Shown here piece after piece: positions 17,401-26,158 of a stretch of 64,000 nucleotides of DNA (position 1 is the stretch's first letter; each line of letters begins with the position of its first letter). The stretch comes from Adlercreutzia sp910585575 (GTDB lineage: Bacteria > Actinomycetota > Coriobacteriia > Coriobacteriales > Eggerthellaceae): NCBI RefSeq assembly GCF_951801035.1, contig NZ_CATOKT010000002.1; one strand, 5' to 3'. The translations under genes were made by a program, and so were the position numbers. The notes below the pieces were generated by a model. That model ran no database searches and was not told where the DNA came from. It was given only the letters and a program-made list of their open reading frames with translations.

Positions 17401-19047
17401 TTACTTTCGTTTGGTGGTTACGGGCTTTGCTTTTGACCAGTTGGAGTAGATGCGTTTGCCGTCGATGATGCGGTAGGTGCGCACCTGCACGTAATACTTG
17501 GTGCCGCCCTTGAGCTTGCTGACTTTTGCAGAGGTTTTGCCAGCGCCTTTGACTATCAGCTTCTTCGCGCCCTTCATGGTTGATTTAGTCGACCAGCGAA
17601 TTTGGTAGCCGCTGATTTGGGCGCGCGCTGCTTTTGCGGGCTTCTTCCAGGAAACGGTGAAGCCGCGCTTAGCCTTGCCGACCTTGGTGATGGCCACGCT
17701 CTTGGGGGCGGTTGCTTTCGAGGCGACTGCCTGCTTTTTCGCAGGAGAGCCGCTGGTTTTGGTGGTGGACTTTACGGTAGAGGGCTCGATGGCCGCAACG
17801 AGCTTTGTAGTCGCGCTCGGCTTCTCAGCGCCTGGTTTGCTGACACTAGGCTTGGCGGTTGCGGCGACCGGCTTGCTGGCGGAGGAAGAAGTCTGCGTCG
17901 TGGGCGCCGGCTTCGACGAGGCGGCGGTCGGCGTGGTGACGGAAGGTGCCGGCGTTGGCGCGGGCTTTTCTGCCGACGGGGTCTTGTCGGTGGCCGGCTG
18001 GTTCGCTGGGGGCATGCCGATGACCGTCAGGGCGTCGCAGCAGTGAAACATGTCCTCGGTATTTGTCGCCTTCGTCATGGCGAACCCACTGAGGTCGAGC
18101 ATTTCCAGGCTGGTGCAGCCGGAGAACATCTGCGCCATGGAGGTAACCTGCGCGGTATCGAAGCCGCTGACATCGAGCTTTTTCAGCTTCAGGCAGCTGG
18201 CGAACATGGCCTCCAGGGTGCGGGCGCTGGAAGTGTCCAGACGGGAAACGTCCAGCGTCGGCAGCTCCAGGCAGCCGGCGAACAGGTAGCTCATGTCGGT
18301 AACGTGCGAGGTATTTAGTCCCGCTAGGTTGAGAGACTCCAGGTAGACGCATACCTCGAACATGCGGGCCATGGTGGTGACCTTCGCCGTGTCGAAGCCC
18401 GAAAGGTCGAGGTCCGTTACCCCGCAGTGCGAGAACATGCGGCTCATGTCGGTGACGTTTGCCGTGTCGAGCCCCGACAGGTCGAGGGTCTTGAGCGCCC
18501 AACAGTTGGCGAACATCTCTGCCATGGTGGTCACGCGGGCGGTGTCAAGGCTGCCGAAATTGAGCGAAGAGAGCTCGTGGCAGTCGGCGAACAGGCGGTT
18601 TGCGTCGGTGAGAGCTGGCAGGCTCAGTTCGGTGAGATCTACCGAGGCAAGGTGCTCACAGTTTGCGAAGGAGAGCTTGGTTACCTGCGGGCAGATGGTG
18701 CCTGCTTCGGCGAAGACGGCGGTCAGGGGAAGCCCGGCGTAGGTGGGCTGGGCAGTGAACGTGCTGCCCAGGGAAACGGTCTGCATCAGCGGGCCCAGAT
18801 CGGCGGATGCTTGCGGCGTTGCACTAGCTTGGAAGACGAGCGTACAGCCGCTGCCGTCAGCGTTTTCGTAAACGGCGGCGCACGGCTGGGCTTCAGCTGG
18901 GGCTGCCGCACGGTTCGCGGGATCTTCCGTCGCCCAAGCCTGCTGGATACCGACGAAGGAAAGAGCTGTCAGGCACACGGCAAGGAGCAGCGCAGCAAGG
19001 GCTGCTCGCACGAAGGGGAGGGGTTCTTTGACGGATGACGCGCTCAT
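17401..19047 (-). CDS. Secreted BspA-like (DUF285) repeat surface protein with FnIII domain
   Basis: 548 residues. The ATG at 19047 is chosen over a TTG at 19107; AGAAGG lies upstream. A signal peptide spans about 10-40, ending near AWA. The centre (about 110-335) carries at least seven ~24-residue DUF285-type repeats of the pattern MF..C..L..LDLSGFDTA.VT.M. A Ser/Thr/Pro/Ala/Lys-rich stretch (about 345-445) follows, then a fibronectin type III-like domain (about 450-548) ending in basic residues. No LPXTG motif is visible, so attachment may be non-covalent. The family mediates adhesion in other gut and oral bacteria; the ligand here is unknown. Confidence 0.86.
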   Translation of the reverse strand: MSASSVKEPLPFVRAALAALLLAVCLTALSFVGIQQAWATEDPANRAAAPAEAQPCAAVYENADGSGCTLVFQASATPQASADLGPLMQTVSLGSTFTAQPTYAGLPLTAVFAEAGTICPQVTKLSFANCEHLASVDLTELSLPALTDANRLFADCHELSSLNFGSLDTARVTTMAEMFANCWALKTLDLSGLDTANVTDMSRMFSHCGVTDLDLSGFDTAKVTTMARMFEVCVYLESLNLAGLNTSHVTDMSYLFAGCLELPTLDVSRLDTSSARTLEAMFASCLKLKKLDVSGFDTAQVTSMAQMFSGCTSLEMLDLSGFAMTKATNTEDMFHCCDALTVIGMPPANQPATDKTPSAEKPAPTPAPSVTTPTAASSKPAPTTQTSSSASKPVAATAKPSVSKPGAEKPSATTKLVAAIEPSTVKSTTKTSGSPAKKQAVASKATAPKSVAITKVGKAKRGFTVSWKKPAKAARAQISGYQIRWSTKSTMKGAKKLIVKGAGKTSAKVSKLKGGTKYYVQVRTYRIIDGKRIYSNWSKAKPVTTKRK

Positions 19048-19268
19048 CAGATGACTGCCTTCTTCCGATGTTGCTTGCGAGGGCTCGGAGCCTTGGGGAC
19101 GGTTCAATGTCAGGGTTTTGACAGGAAGTCACTTACCTTGCAAGTCATCATTATAGAGAGAGGCTTTCTGCGGAAGCCTCGAAACGCGCCCCGCTTCGCG
19201 CCGTTACGTACTTGTCATCTTTCGAAAAAGCCCGAATAAGGGGGCGAGGGAAGGGCCGCTAGCTGTCG

Positions 19269-19285
19269 TGCTAGAATGGCAGCCA
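19269..19285 (+). promoter_or_regulatory. Extended -10 promoter placing rsmI as leaderless
   Basis: TGCTAGAAT (19269-19277) is an extended -10. The A of the ATG at 19285 lies 7 bases after it, where transcription should begin, and no Shine-Dalgarno sequence precedes that ATG. The rsmI transcript is therefore probably leaderless. Confidence 0.5.
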
Positions 19286-20160
19286 TGACCGCTTCGGGAA
19301 AACTCATCATTGTTCCTACCCCCATTGGCAACCTGGGGGATATGACGCTGCGCTCGCTCGATGCGCTGCGCGACGCCGATGTGGTGTGCGCGGAGGATAC
19401 GCGGGTGACAGGCAAGCTGCTGGCGCACTTCGGCATTGAGAAGCGTCTCGAGCGGCTTGACGAGGCTCTGATGGGCTCCCGCGCCGCCGGGATCATCGAG
19501 CGCATGGGTGCCGGTGAGGTGGTGGCCTACTGCTCCGATGCCGGCATGCCCGGCGTGTCCGATCCGGGCTTGCGCCTGGTGGCCGAGGCGCGTGAGGCTG
19601 GTGTGCCTGTGGAGGTACTGCCCGGTGCGTCGGCGGCGGCAACAGCCTATGTGGCTTCGGGCACCGTGAACCCGCGCTTCTACTTCGGCGGTTTCTTCCC
19701 GCGCAAGGCGGGGGAGCAGCGTGCAGTGCTAGAGGCGCTGCACGGCCTCGATGCGGCGCTTGTGTTCTACGAGAGCCCGAATCGACTGGTAACCGCGCTG
19801 TCGACGATTGCCGAGGTATTGCCACTGCGTCAGATAGCCGTGTGTCGCGAGCTGACGAAGCTGCATGAGGAAGTGGCGCGGGGGACAGCAGCCGAACTGG
19901 CGGAGGTGTTTGCAGCGCGCGCCGAAGAGCCCGGTGGCATTCGCGGTGAGATTGCGCTGGTCATCGATGGGCCCAATGCCGAGGAGGCTGCAGTTGCCGC
20001 CGCAGACGCCACGGCTGGCGCTGAGGGGCGCGCGGCCGAGTTGGCGGGAGAAGGTCTGCGCACGAAAGAGATTGCCAAGCGCCTGACCGCCGAGTTTGGC
20101 ATTCCGCGCAACGACGCCTACGAGTTGGCCATGGGGGCGCAGAAGGCGCGAGGCGTCTAA
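19285..20160 (+). CDS. rsmI: 16S rRNA 2'-O-ribose C1402 methyltransferase RsmI
   Basis: 291 residues from the ATG at 19285 (another ATG at 19276 is in frame). It methylates the ribose of C1402 in 16S rRNA. The tetrapyrrole-methylase fold begins with LIIVPTPIGNLGDMTLR and shows CAEDTRVTGKLL, YCSDAGMPGVSDPG, LPGASAAATA and GGFFPRK, all RsmI hallmarks. The length is normal for the family. A metallopeptidase gene follows after 3 bases. Confidence 0.96.
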   Translation: MTASGKLIIVPTPIGNLGDMTLRSLDALRDADVVCAEDTRVTGKLLAHFGIEKRLERLDEALMGSRAAGIIERMGAGEVVAYCSDAGMPGVSDPGLRLVAEAREAGVPVEVLPGASAAATAYVASGTVNPRFYFGGFFPRKAGEQRAVLEALHGLDAALVFYESPNRLVTALSTIAEVLPLRQIAVCRELTKLHEEVARGTAAELAEVFAARAEEPGGIRGEIALVIDGPNAEEAAVAAADATAGAEGRAAELAGEGLRTKEIAKRLTAEFGIPRNDAYELAMGAQKARGV

Positions 20161-20163
20161 GCT

Positions 20164-20736
20164 ATGGCCTCGGCAAGAAAAAGCGCATCGCCGGCCGAGT
20201 TGGTTTTCATTGACGATTTGGAAATTTGGCTGACGCGCAAGAGCATCAAGAACATGCATTTGCGGGTAAAGCCGCCTGATGGCCGTATTGAGGTTTCGGC
20301 GCCGCGGCGTTTGCCCCTGGCCACTATCCGCGCGTTCGTGCGCGAGAAGCGCGCCTGGATCGAGCGGCAGCAGCGGGCCATTGCCGCCTCCCCGCGCGGG
20401 GAGGCGGCCGCGGCAAGTCCCGAGGAAGTTGCGCAGTGGAAGGCCGTGGTGTCGGCCTGTGTGCCGCCACTCATCGAGGTCTGGGAGCCCATCATGGGCG
20501 TGAAGGCAGGTAAGATTGCCTATCGCAACATGACGAGCCGCTGGGGTAGCTGCCAGCCAGCCACGGGGCGCATCTGCATCAACGTGCGTCTTGCGCTATA
20601 TCCGCCCGAATGTCTGGAATACGTGGTGGTGCACGAGCTGTGCCACCTACTGGAACGCGGCCATGGTCCGCGTTTCCAAGCGCTCATGACCCACTTTATG
20701 CCTGACTGGAAAGAACGCCGCGCGAAGCTGCGGTGA
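20164..20736 (+). CDS. YgjP/DUF45-like zinc metallopeptidase
   Basis: 190 residues starting three bases after rsmI. The C-terminal half contains MTSRWGSCQ, NVRLALYPPECLEYVVVHEL and the zinc motif HELCHL, followed by HGPRFQALM; the two His residues of HExxH-type sites and the downstream His are present. This matches the YgjP-like (formerly DUF45) family found beside restriction or rRNA genes. The precise substrate is unknown. Cytoplasmic, with no signal peptide. Confidence 0.88.
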   Translation: MASARKSASPAELVFIDDLEIWLTRKSIKNMHLRVKPPDGRIEVSAPRRLPLATIRAFVREKRAWIERQQRAIAASPRGEAAAASPEEVAQWKAVVSACVPPLIEVWEPIMGVKAGKIAYRNMTSRWGSCQPATGRICINVRLALYPPECLEYVVVHELCHLLERGHGPRFQALMTHFMPDWKERRAKLR

Positions 20737-20862
20737 GGCCGCGAGGGCGTGAGGGAGGGCGCCTGCGGTCATCCATGGAGGTTTGCCAAAACGCAGTGAC
20801 GGCTGTCGTTCAGCGTAGGCGACTCGCGTAAGATGGAGGGAGTCGAGAGAAGGAGCGTACGA

Positions 20863-21726
20863 GTGATCAAGCTGCATGTGCTGGCGAGCGGGAGCGGCGG
20901 AAACGCAGCCATTGTGGAGAACGGGCGTACCGGGGAGGGCGTGCTCGTTGACTGCGGCATTTGCAAGCGCGATTTCTTCGAGCGCGCGGGGGAGGCCGGT
21001 TTCGACGCGGCTAGGCTGCGCGCGGTATTTATCACCCACGATCACAGCGACCACACCAAGGGGCTCGGCGTGGTGCTGCGAGGGCTCGCGAAGGCGGGGT
21101 GCGTCCCCGAGGTGCTCGCGAGTCGTGCGGTGTACGCCGCCTCCCGTCCCGTGCGCGAGGCGGCGGAAAGCGTGGGGGCGCCGGTGGCGCACTTCGTCGG
21201 CGGTGACGTGCTCTCCGTGGCAGGATTGACGGTGCGCCCCTTCTGCACCTCCCACGATGCGGCAGAGTCCTTCGGGTTTCGCTTCGACGAAAAAGCCGTG
21301 GAGCCCTGTGCTGCGGCCGAGGAGGGTGCGGCGTTTGGCGAGCCGCTCGACTCCCTCGGCTTTATGACCGACACGGGCACGGTGACTGACGAGGCGTGGG
21401 AGGCGCTGGGCGGCGTGAGCCTGCTGGCGCTCGAGTGCAACCACGATAGCCGCATGCTGGAGACGGGCCCGTATCCTTACGTCATCAAGCAGCGCATCGC
21501 CTCGAACGTCGGGCACCTGTCCAACGATCAGTCCCGCGAGGCTCTGGCGCGCTTGGCTCACGACGGACTGCGCCATGCCGTAGCCATGCACGTGTCTCAA
21601 GAGAACAACACCTATCGTCTCCCGCGCGAGACGTTCGAGGCCGCTCTCGCCGACGAGAACGGCACGCGCCGCTTCGCCACAGAAGTGTCGGTGGCCTATC
21701 AAAGCCGCCTGGTCAGCATTAGCTAG
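20863..21726 (+). CDS. YycJ/WalJ-like MBL-fold hydrolase
   Basis: 287 residues from a GTG at 20863 with AGAAGGAG eight bases upstream. The metallo-beta-lactamase fold shows SGSGGNA, LVDCG, the metal motif THDHSDHTKG and the later TSHDAAES and LECNHD acidic/His ligands, in the order of the YycJ (WalJ) family. YycJ-type proteins are implicated in cell-wall and DNA maintenance, but a substrate is not firmly known. A TAAGAT -10 lies about 28 bases upstream (20829-20834). It is followed closely by the LysR gene. Confidence 0.87.
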   Translation: MIKLHVLASGSGGNAAIVENGRTGEGVLVDCGICKRDFFERAGEAGFDAARLRAVFITHDHSDHTKGLGVVLRGLAKAGCVPEVLASRAVYAASRPVREAAESVGAPVAHFVGGDVLSVAGLTVRPFCTSHDAAESFGFRFDEKAVEPCAAAEEGAAFGEPLDSLGFMTDTGTVTDEAWEALGGVSLLALECNHDSRMLETGPYPYVIKQRIASNVGHLSNDQSREALARLAHDGLRHAVAMHVSQENNTYRLPRETFEAALADENGTRRFATEVSVAYQSRLVSIS

Positions 21727-21734
21727 GGAGTGCT

Positions 21735-22619
21735 ATGGAAATTCGCTTGCTTCAGTCGTTTTTGGCTATTGCCGAAGAGGGTTCTATCACCCGCGCTGCC
21801 GAATTGCTGCACATCACCCAGCCGGCTCTCTCGCGCCAGCTGGTGGCCCTGGAAACCGAACTGGGCTGCGAGCTGTTCCATCGTGGTAAGAAGCGCATGG
21901 AGTTGACAGATGAGGGGTTGTTGCTGCAGCGCCGCGCGGTGGAAATTGTGAGCCTTGTATCGCTGACGGAAGAAGAGCTTGCCGGGCACGGCGCCGAGCT
22001 GGACGGGCACATATCCATCGGTTCGGGAGAGCTGGCCAGCACCGGCCTCATTGTGGATTTGGCCGCGGCCTTCGCCGAAGAGCATCCGCTGGTTACGTTC
22101 GAGCTGTTCACCGGCATTGCTGACCAGGTGACGGGACGGCTGGATCGCGGATTGCTCGATTTCGGCCTGCTGCTGGAGCCTGTGGACGTGGCTCGCTATG
22201 AGTATGTGCCCATCGACATTCCCGAGCGCTGGGTGGCGGCCGTCGCGCCAGACGACCCGCTGGCCACGCACGCGTCGGTGCGTCCGGCCGACCTAGAGGG
22301 TCGTGTGCTCAGCTTGCCCTACCGTGCGGGCGTGAAAAGCATTCTGGGAAACTGGCTGGGAGGGTCATTGGAGAAAGCGACGTCGCGCTTTAGCGTGAAT
22401 CTGGGCGGAAGCGCGGCGCCGCTGGTGGAGGGCGGCCATGCGGTGCTGCTGTGCGTGGAGGCCAGCGTAGCCCATTGGGATCCTCGACGCTTTGCCGTGG
22501 TGCCGCTTGAGCCTGCGCTTGAGAGCTCTACCGTGCTGGCCTGGAAGCGCGGCATTCGGCATACTGCTGCCGTTCAAGCGTTTGTGGAGTTCGCTACCGA
22601 GCGGCTGCGCAGGAGCTAA
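21735..22619 (+). CDS. LysR-family transcriptional regulator
   Basis: 294 residues. The N-terminal HTH (MEIRLLQSFLAIAEEGSITRAAELLHITQPALSRQL) is textbook LysR. Residues 90-290 form the effector domain, beginning HISIGSGELASTG. The gene is convergent with the MATE transporter, with overlapping stops (22616-22619). A T-N11-A palindrome between the MATE and cupin genes is a plausible binding site. The inducer is unknown. Confidence 0.93.
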   Translation: MEIRLLQSFLAIAEEGSITRAAELLHITQPALSRQLVALETELGCELFHRGKKRMELTDEGLLLQRRAVEIVSLVSLTEEELAGHGAELDGHISIGSGELASTGLIVDLAAAFAEEHPLVTFELFTGIADQVTGRLDRGLLDFGLLLEPVDVARYEYVPIDIPERWVAAVAPDDPLATHASVRPADLEGRVLSLPYRAGVKSILGNWLGGSLEKATSRFSVNLGGSAAPLVEGGHAVLLCVEASVAHWDPRRFAVVPLEPALESSTVLAWKRGIRHTAAVQAFVEFATERLRRS

Positions 22620-24082
22620 CCTTGCGCGGCGCAGCTGTCAGCGTCTTCCGTTGGCAGCTCCCTGTTTGATCGGTGGCAGCGCGCAGTTGATTCTCGTTCG
22701 TCCCCGATGACGGCCCGACCTTCCCAGGCGCCTGACCGCCAGCGCAGCCCGAAAGCGATGGTGCGGGCAAGCCAATCGGCGCCCATGCCCAGCCACACGC
22801 CGTAAATGCCCCAGCCGGCCACCACGCCTACCAGATAGGCGGTACCCAGACGGCAGACGATGAGCGAGGCGATGCCCACCACCATGGTGAAGGTCACATC
22901 GCCGGCGGCGCGCAGGGCATTGGCCAGGTTGAACGACGCCGGGTGAAGGGCGATGGCCATAAGATTGTGGGCCACAATGAGCACGCAGGCCACCGACCAC
23001 GTGGCGTCGGTCACGGCGAAGAGCGGCCGCAATGCGGGCAGCAGGGCGATTTCTCCCAGGCCCAGCACGGCCGTGGCAACGAACGAGACCGTCATCACTT
23101 GGCGCACGCCGTAACGGGTACCGTCATGGTCGTCCGCGCCCACGTACTGACCGCACACAGTTATAACGGCCAAGTTGTTCGCGGTAACCACCAGCACGGC
23201 CAGCTTCTCGATGGAATCCGCCACGCCGTTGGCAGCCATCTGTGTGGTGCCGAACAGGGCCACGATAGCCACCACGACCACCTTGCCAAAGGCGAAGGTG
23301 CCGTTCTCGATGGCTCCCGGCACGGCAATGGTAAGGATGCGGCGCACCATGGCGGCCTTCAGGCGCAACGCGTCGCGTAGGCGCACCGTCACAGCGAGGC
23401 TCGGACGTCGCACGAGTACCAAGATGACAACGGCGGAGAAAACGCGCGCGAGCAGGGTGGGCACGGCCACGCCCAGGATGCCCGCCTGCAGTACGAAGAC
23501 GCCCACGGCGTTGCCGATGACGTTCACGGCGTTGGCGGCCAGAGACACATACATGGTGACCGAGGTCTTGTTCATGGAACGGAAGATAGCAGCCACGCCG
23601 TCGTAGACCGACAGAAAAGGCAGGCTGAGCACTACGAACAAAAGGTACAGCCACGCTGCCTCCGTCACGTTCGCTTCCGCACTGCCGAACAGGAGGTCCA
23701 GAACGGGGCTCTCGGCCGCCAACATGACGCTCATAATGGCGAGGCCGAAAAGAGCGGACAATCCTACCAGCTGCCCTGCGGCTTGCGAGGCCTCGGTGCT
23801 CTGCCGCGCGCCCAGGTACTGCGACACCACCACGGCACCGCCGGCGGAAAGCGCGGCGAACAGCACGATGAAGAAGTAGGTGAGCATGTCCACCAGGGAC
23901 ACCGCCGACACGGCCGCCTCCGACACGTTGGAGATCATGGCCACGTCAACCACACCCACGAGCATCACGAGTGCCTGCTCGACGGCCAATGGGGCCATGA
24001 GCGCGAACAGGTCGCGCGCCGTGAAGAGCACGCGGCGGGGACGCGGGTGGCGGAAGGTGTTATGTCGGCGGGTCTTGTTCAT
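22616..24082 (-). CDS. MATE-family multidrug/Na+ antiporter
   Basis: 488 residues from the ATG at 24082; an upstream TTG at 24118 lacks a ribosome site. About twelve hydrophobic spans are visible. The N-terminal half opens with DLFALMAPLAVEQALVMLVGVVDVAMIS, the MATE signature region, and VVVSQYLGARQ follows. It exports organic cations or metabolites using ion gradients. It diverges from the cupin gene and converges with lysR, so the three genes may be one regulatory unit. Confidence 0.92.
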   Translation of the reverse strand: MNKTRRHNTFRHPRPRRVLFTARDLFALMAPLAVEQALVMLVGVVDVAMISNVSEAAVSAVSLVDMLTYFFIVLFAALSAGGAVVVSQYLGARQSTEASQAAGQLVGLSALFGLAIMSVMLAAESPVLDLLFGSAEANVTEAAWLYLLFVVLSLPFLSVYDGVAAIFRSMNKTSVTMYVSLAANAVNVIGNAVGVFVLQAGILGVAVPTLLARVFSAVVILVLVRRPSLAVTVRLRDALRLKAAMVRRILTIAVPGAIENGTFAFGKVVVVAIVALFGTTQMAANGVADSIEKLAVLVVTANNLAVITVCGQYVGADDHDGTRYGVRQVMTVSFVATAVLGLGEIALLPALRPLFAVTDATWSVACVLIVAHNLMAIALHPASFNLANALRAAGDVTFTMVVGIASLIVCRLGTAYLVGVVAGWGIYGVWLGMGADWLARTIAFGLRWRSGAWEGRAVIGDERESTARCHRSNRELPTEDADSCAAQG

Positions 24083-24124
24083 GACCCCATCATGCAGGAT
24101 GGGGCTAATCGATAGCAAATGCTA

Positions 24125-24143
24125 ATGATTTATGGCTAATCAT
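24125..24143. promoter_or_regulatory. LysR-type palindrome between MATE and cupin genes
   Basis: ATGATTTATGGCTAATCAT is a 6-7-base inverted repeat that contains a T-N11-A core (24126-24138), the usual LysR contact pattern. It lies 43 bases upstream of the MATE start and 108 bases upstream of the cupin start. Assignment to the adjacent LysR protein is inference. Confidence 0.45.
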
Positions 24144-24250
24144 GCAATTGATGCATAGATGGTCATGAGTCATAGGCATTTCACCTGAAACAGGCTCAGC
24201 AGTAGCATAGGTTGCAGCAAAACTACCCTTAGAAAGTCAGGAGTATCCCC

Positions 24251-24718
24251 ATGATTAAACAGACAGCGGCGCGCGACGCGCTCGGCGCTAATATCGACGC
24301 CGATGCCGAGGCTTTCGCCGCTACTCTTATGTTCCCGTTGGGCGCGCCTAATGATGCCTACGCCCAGTACTTCAGCGGCCGCAGCTGGTTGGCGCCGCTG
24401 ACGGCCCAGCAGGTGCCCACCTCTAACGTCACCTTCGAGCCGGGCTGCCGTAACAACTGGCACATCCATCATGCGGACCAGGGCGGCGGCCAGATGCTCA
24501 TTTGCGTGGGAGGTCGCGGCTACTACCAGGCCTGGGGCGAGGAAGCCATCGAGATGAAGCCGGGCGATGTGGTGAACATCCCCGTAGGGGTGAAGCACTG
24601 GCACGGCGCGGCCCCCGACAGCTGGTTCGCCCACCTGGCCTTCAGCGTGCCGGGCGAGAACTGCACCAACGAATGGCTCGAGCCCGTCACCGACGAGCAG
24701 TATGGCCAGTTGCGATAG
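24251..24718 (+). CDS. Cupin-domain protein
   Basis: 155 residues, a single small beta-barrel cupin. The first motif GCRNNWHIHH...GGQMLICVGGRGYYQ and the second GDVVNIPVGVKHWHGA supply His and Gln/Glu metal ligands. The enzyme class (dioxygenase, isomerase or sensor) is not decidable from sequence. Its position opposite the MATE exporter with a LysR gene nearby suggests a small detoxification or metabolite-processing unit. Confidence 0.86.
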   Translation: MIKQTAARDALGANIDADAEAFAATLMFPLGAPNDAYAQYFSGRSWLAPLTAQQVPTSNVTFEPGCRNNWHIHHADQGGGQMLICVGGRGYYQAWGEEAIEMKPGDVVNIPVGVKHWHGAAPDSWFAHLAFSVPGENCTNEWLEPVTDEQYGQLR

Positions 24719-25177
24719 CTAGTCCTCAGCGGGAAAATCGACGAAGTCGTAGACGAGGCCATATTCTTCCTGAAGGTAGTTGAAAAAGTCGGCAGGGCTG
24801 ACTGCTTGGACATGCGCGTTAATGAAACCGCTTTCGTTGCGCGTGAGCAGGTAGTCAGCCTTGATCTTTTCGGCGCAGATGTCGATAAGGCAGTCTTCGA
24901 AATCGTCCCATTTGCGGCTGCTAGCCAGATGGATGTCAGAGGCATCAACCGAGCAAATTTCGAGCCATTGATAGCTCTCGTCGAAGGCGTTCTGAATGAA
25001 CTCGCTGTTATAGGTTTTACGGAGGACATAGAATACGTCGGTGAACGATTTGGCTGAAACCCACAGCTCAGCATCGCCGAACTCCTTCATGATGAGGAGT
25101 TTTTGGGCGATATCGCCATCGGGTGGCCGCTGCGTATAGAGATCGATGAGCACGTTGGTATCAAGCAAAATGCGCAT
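24719..25177 (-). CDS. PIN-domain toxin (VapC-like)
   Basis: 152 residues from the ATG at 25177, with GAGGG about nine bases upstream; an ATG at 25186 has poor spacing. LLDTNVLIDL is the first PIN acidic motif, and WDDFEDCLIDICAEKIKADYLLTRN carries the later catalytic Asp/Glu residues. PIN toxins are Mg2+-dependent RNases. The gene overlaps the antitoxin gene by 17 bases, as in type II toxin-antitoxin operons. Confidence 0.87.
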   Translation of the reverse strand: MRILLDTNVLIDLYTQRPPDGDIAQKLLIMKEFGDAELWVSAKSFTDVFYVLRKTYNSEFIQNAFDESYQWLEICSVDASDIHLASSRKWDDFEDCLIDICAEKIKADYLLTRNESGFINAHVQAVSPADFFNYLQEEYGLVYDFVDFPAED

Positions 25178-25475
25178 AGCGCTCATCCCTCGCTTCGGCG
25201 AGCTGCTCTTTGAACGGGCGCTCGGTGGTGGCAGGACCGACATACATGGCCGTGAGTGACGAACGGATCTTCTCGACTTGCTGAGGGGTGAGAGCTCGGT
25301 CATGTTGGCTGGCAGCGCGCAATGGCTTATGCGCTTTCGGCAGCTGCCGTTCTGCAAGTACGAACTCGTAAGCTGCATTGATGAGCTGGGAGGGCGTGGC
25401 CCCCAGTTCCTTGAGGGCGGCATTCCCTCGTTCCTTTACGGCGACGGGGACGCGCGCCGAAACAATCGCATCCAT
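25161..25475 (-). CDS. RelB/DinJ-like ribbon-helix-helix antitoxin
   Basis: 104 residues with AAGGAGCG before the ATG. The N-terminus MDAIVSARVPVAVKERGNAA followed by LKELGATPSQLINAAYEFV has the beta-strand/two-helix pattern of RelB/DinJ RHH antitoxins. The charged C-terminal half would wrap the toxin. It is paired with a PIN toxin rather than a RelE-fold toxin, a mixed but known arrangement. It probably autoregulates through the repeat at 25503-25516. Confidence 0.82.
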   Translation of the reverse strand: MDAIVSARVPVAVKERGNAALKELGATPSQLINAAYEFVLAERQLPKAHKPLRAASQHDRALTPQQVEKIRSSLTAMYVGPATTERPFKEQLAEARDERYAHFA

Positions 25476-25502
25476 GAGCGCTCCTTCCTGTTGCGCTCAG
25501 TG

Positions 25503-25516
25503 TACTGTAATACTGT
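25503..25516 (-). promoter_or_regulatory. Direct-repeat operator of toxin-antitoxin operon
   Basis: TACTGT occurs twice (25503-25508 and 25511-25516) separated by AA, 28 bases upstream of the antitoxin start. Short tandem half-sites of this size suit cooperative RHH dimers. The assignment is inferred from position. Confidence 0.4.
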
Positions 25517-25559
25517 CTAACAAACAAGAGACGTCCCGGGGCGCTTCGGTGCCTTTTCT

Positions 25560-25958
25560 TTATCTTGCGATATCGGCCAAGGTCTGTCCCTCGAGGAAAT
25601 CCTGCATGGCGTTTTGCAGGCCGCCCCATACGCGGCGGCTGGGGCAGTCCTCGGCGCGCTCGCAGGCGGAAAGGGCGCCCATGCAGTCCAGCAAGTCAAG
25701 GCCGTCCTCGGAGGCGGCCACCACATCGGCCAGGGAAATTTCGGAAGCGGGGCGGGCCAGCCGGTAGCCGCCCTGGTTGCCCCGGGTGACGGTCAGCAGC
25801 TCGGCGGCGACGAGAGGGGCCACCACTTGCTCGAGGTACTTCTTGGAAATACCCTGGCGTTCGGCCACATCCTTCAGCGCTACGCAGCCCGCGCCCTCGT
25901 TTTGGGCCAGGTCGATCATGAAGCGCATGCCGTAACGAGTTTTTGTCGAAATCTTCAC
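25560..25958 (-). CDS. Rrf2-family regulator (IscR-like)
   Basis: 132 residues from a GTG at 25958. The winged helix includes YGMRFMIDLAQNEG, ISKKYLEQVVAPL and TRGNQGGYRLARP, all Rrf2 signatures. Three cysteines (CMGALSACERAEDCPSR, about 92-106) match the cluster-binding Cys triad of IscR, suggesting Fe-S sensing. It diverges from iscS-iscU; a palindrome over that promoter is its likely operator. Confidence 0.92.
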   Translation of the reverse strand: MKISTKTRYGMRFMIDLAQNEGAGCVALKDVAERQGISKKYLEQVVAPLVAAELLTVTRGNQGGYRLARPASEISLADVVAASEDGLDLLDCMGALSACERAEDCPSRRVWGGLQNAMQDFLEGQTLADIAR

Positions 25959-26014
25959 CGATGCTCGCTTTCCGAAGATTGTTCGCAGATGACGAGGACA
26001 ATCCTATCTGTTTC

Positions 26015-26064
26015 TTGACAATTTGCGCAACCCCTCTATATTAAAGTCTAGCAAACTACTAGAC
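26015..26064 (+). promoter_or_regulatory. iscS promoter with Rrf2/IscR-type operator
   Basis: TTGACA (26015-26020), a 16-base spacer and TATATT (26037-26042) form the best promoter in the window. The inverted repeat GTCTAG-N7-CTAGAC (26046-26051/26059-26064) covers the start site, so bound regulator should block transcription. Confidence 0.7.
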
Positions 26065-26158
26065 AAAGACGAAGCCCCTCGAGGAACCGGTCGAAACCGC
26101 CCAAGGTGATGGCCGCACGGAGCAGCGTCATTAGGATTGGAAAGCAGAGCAAAGCCCC

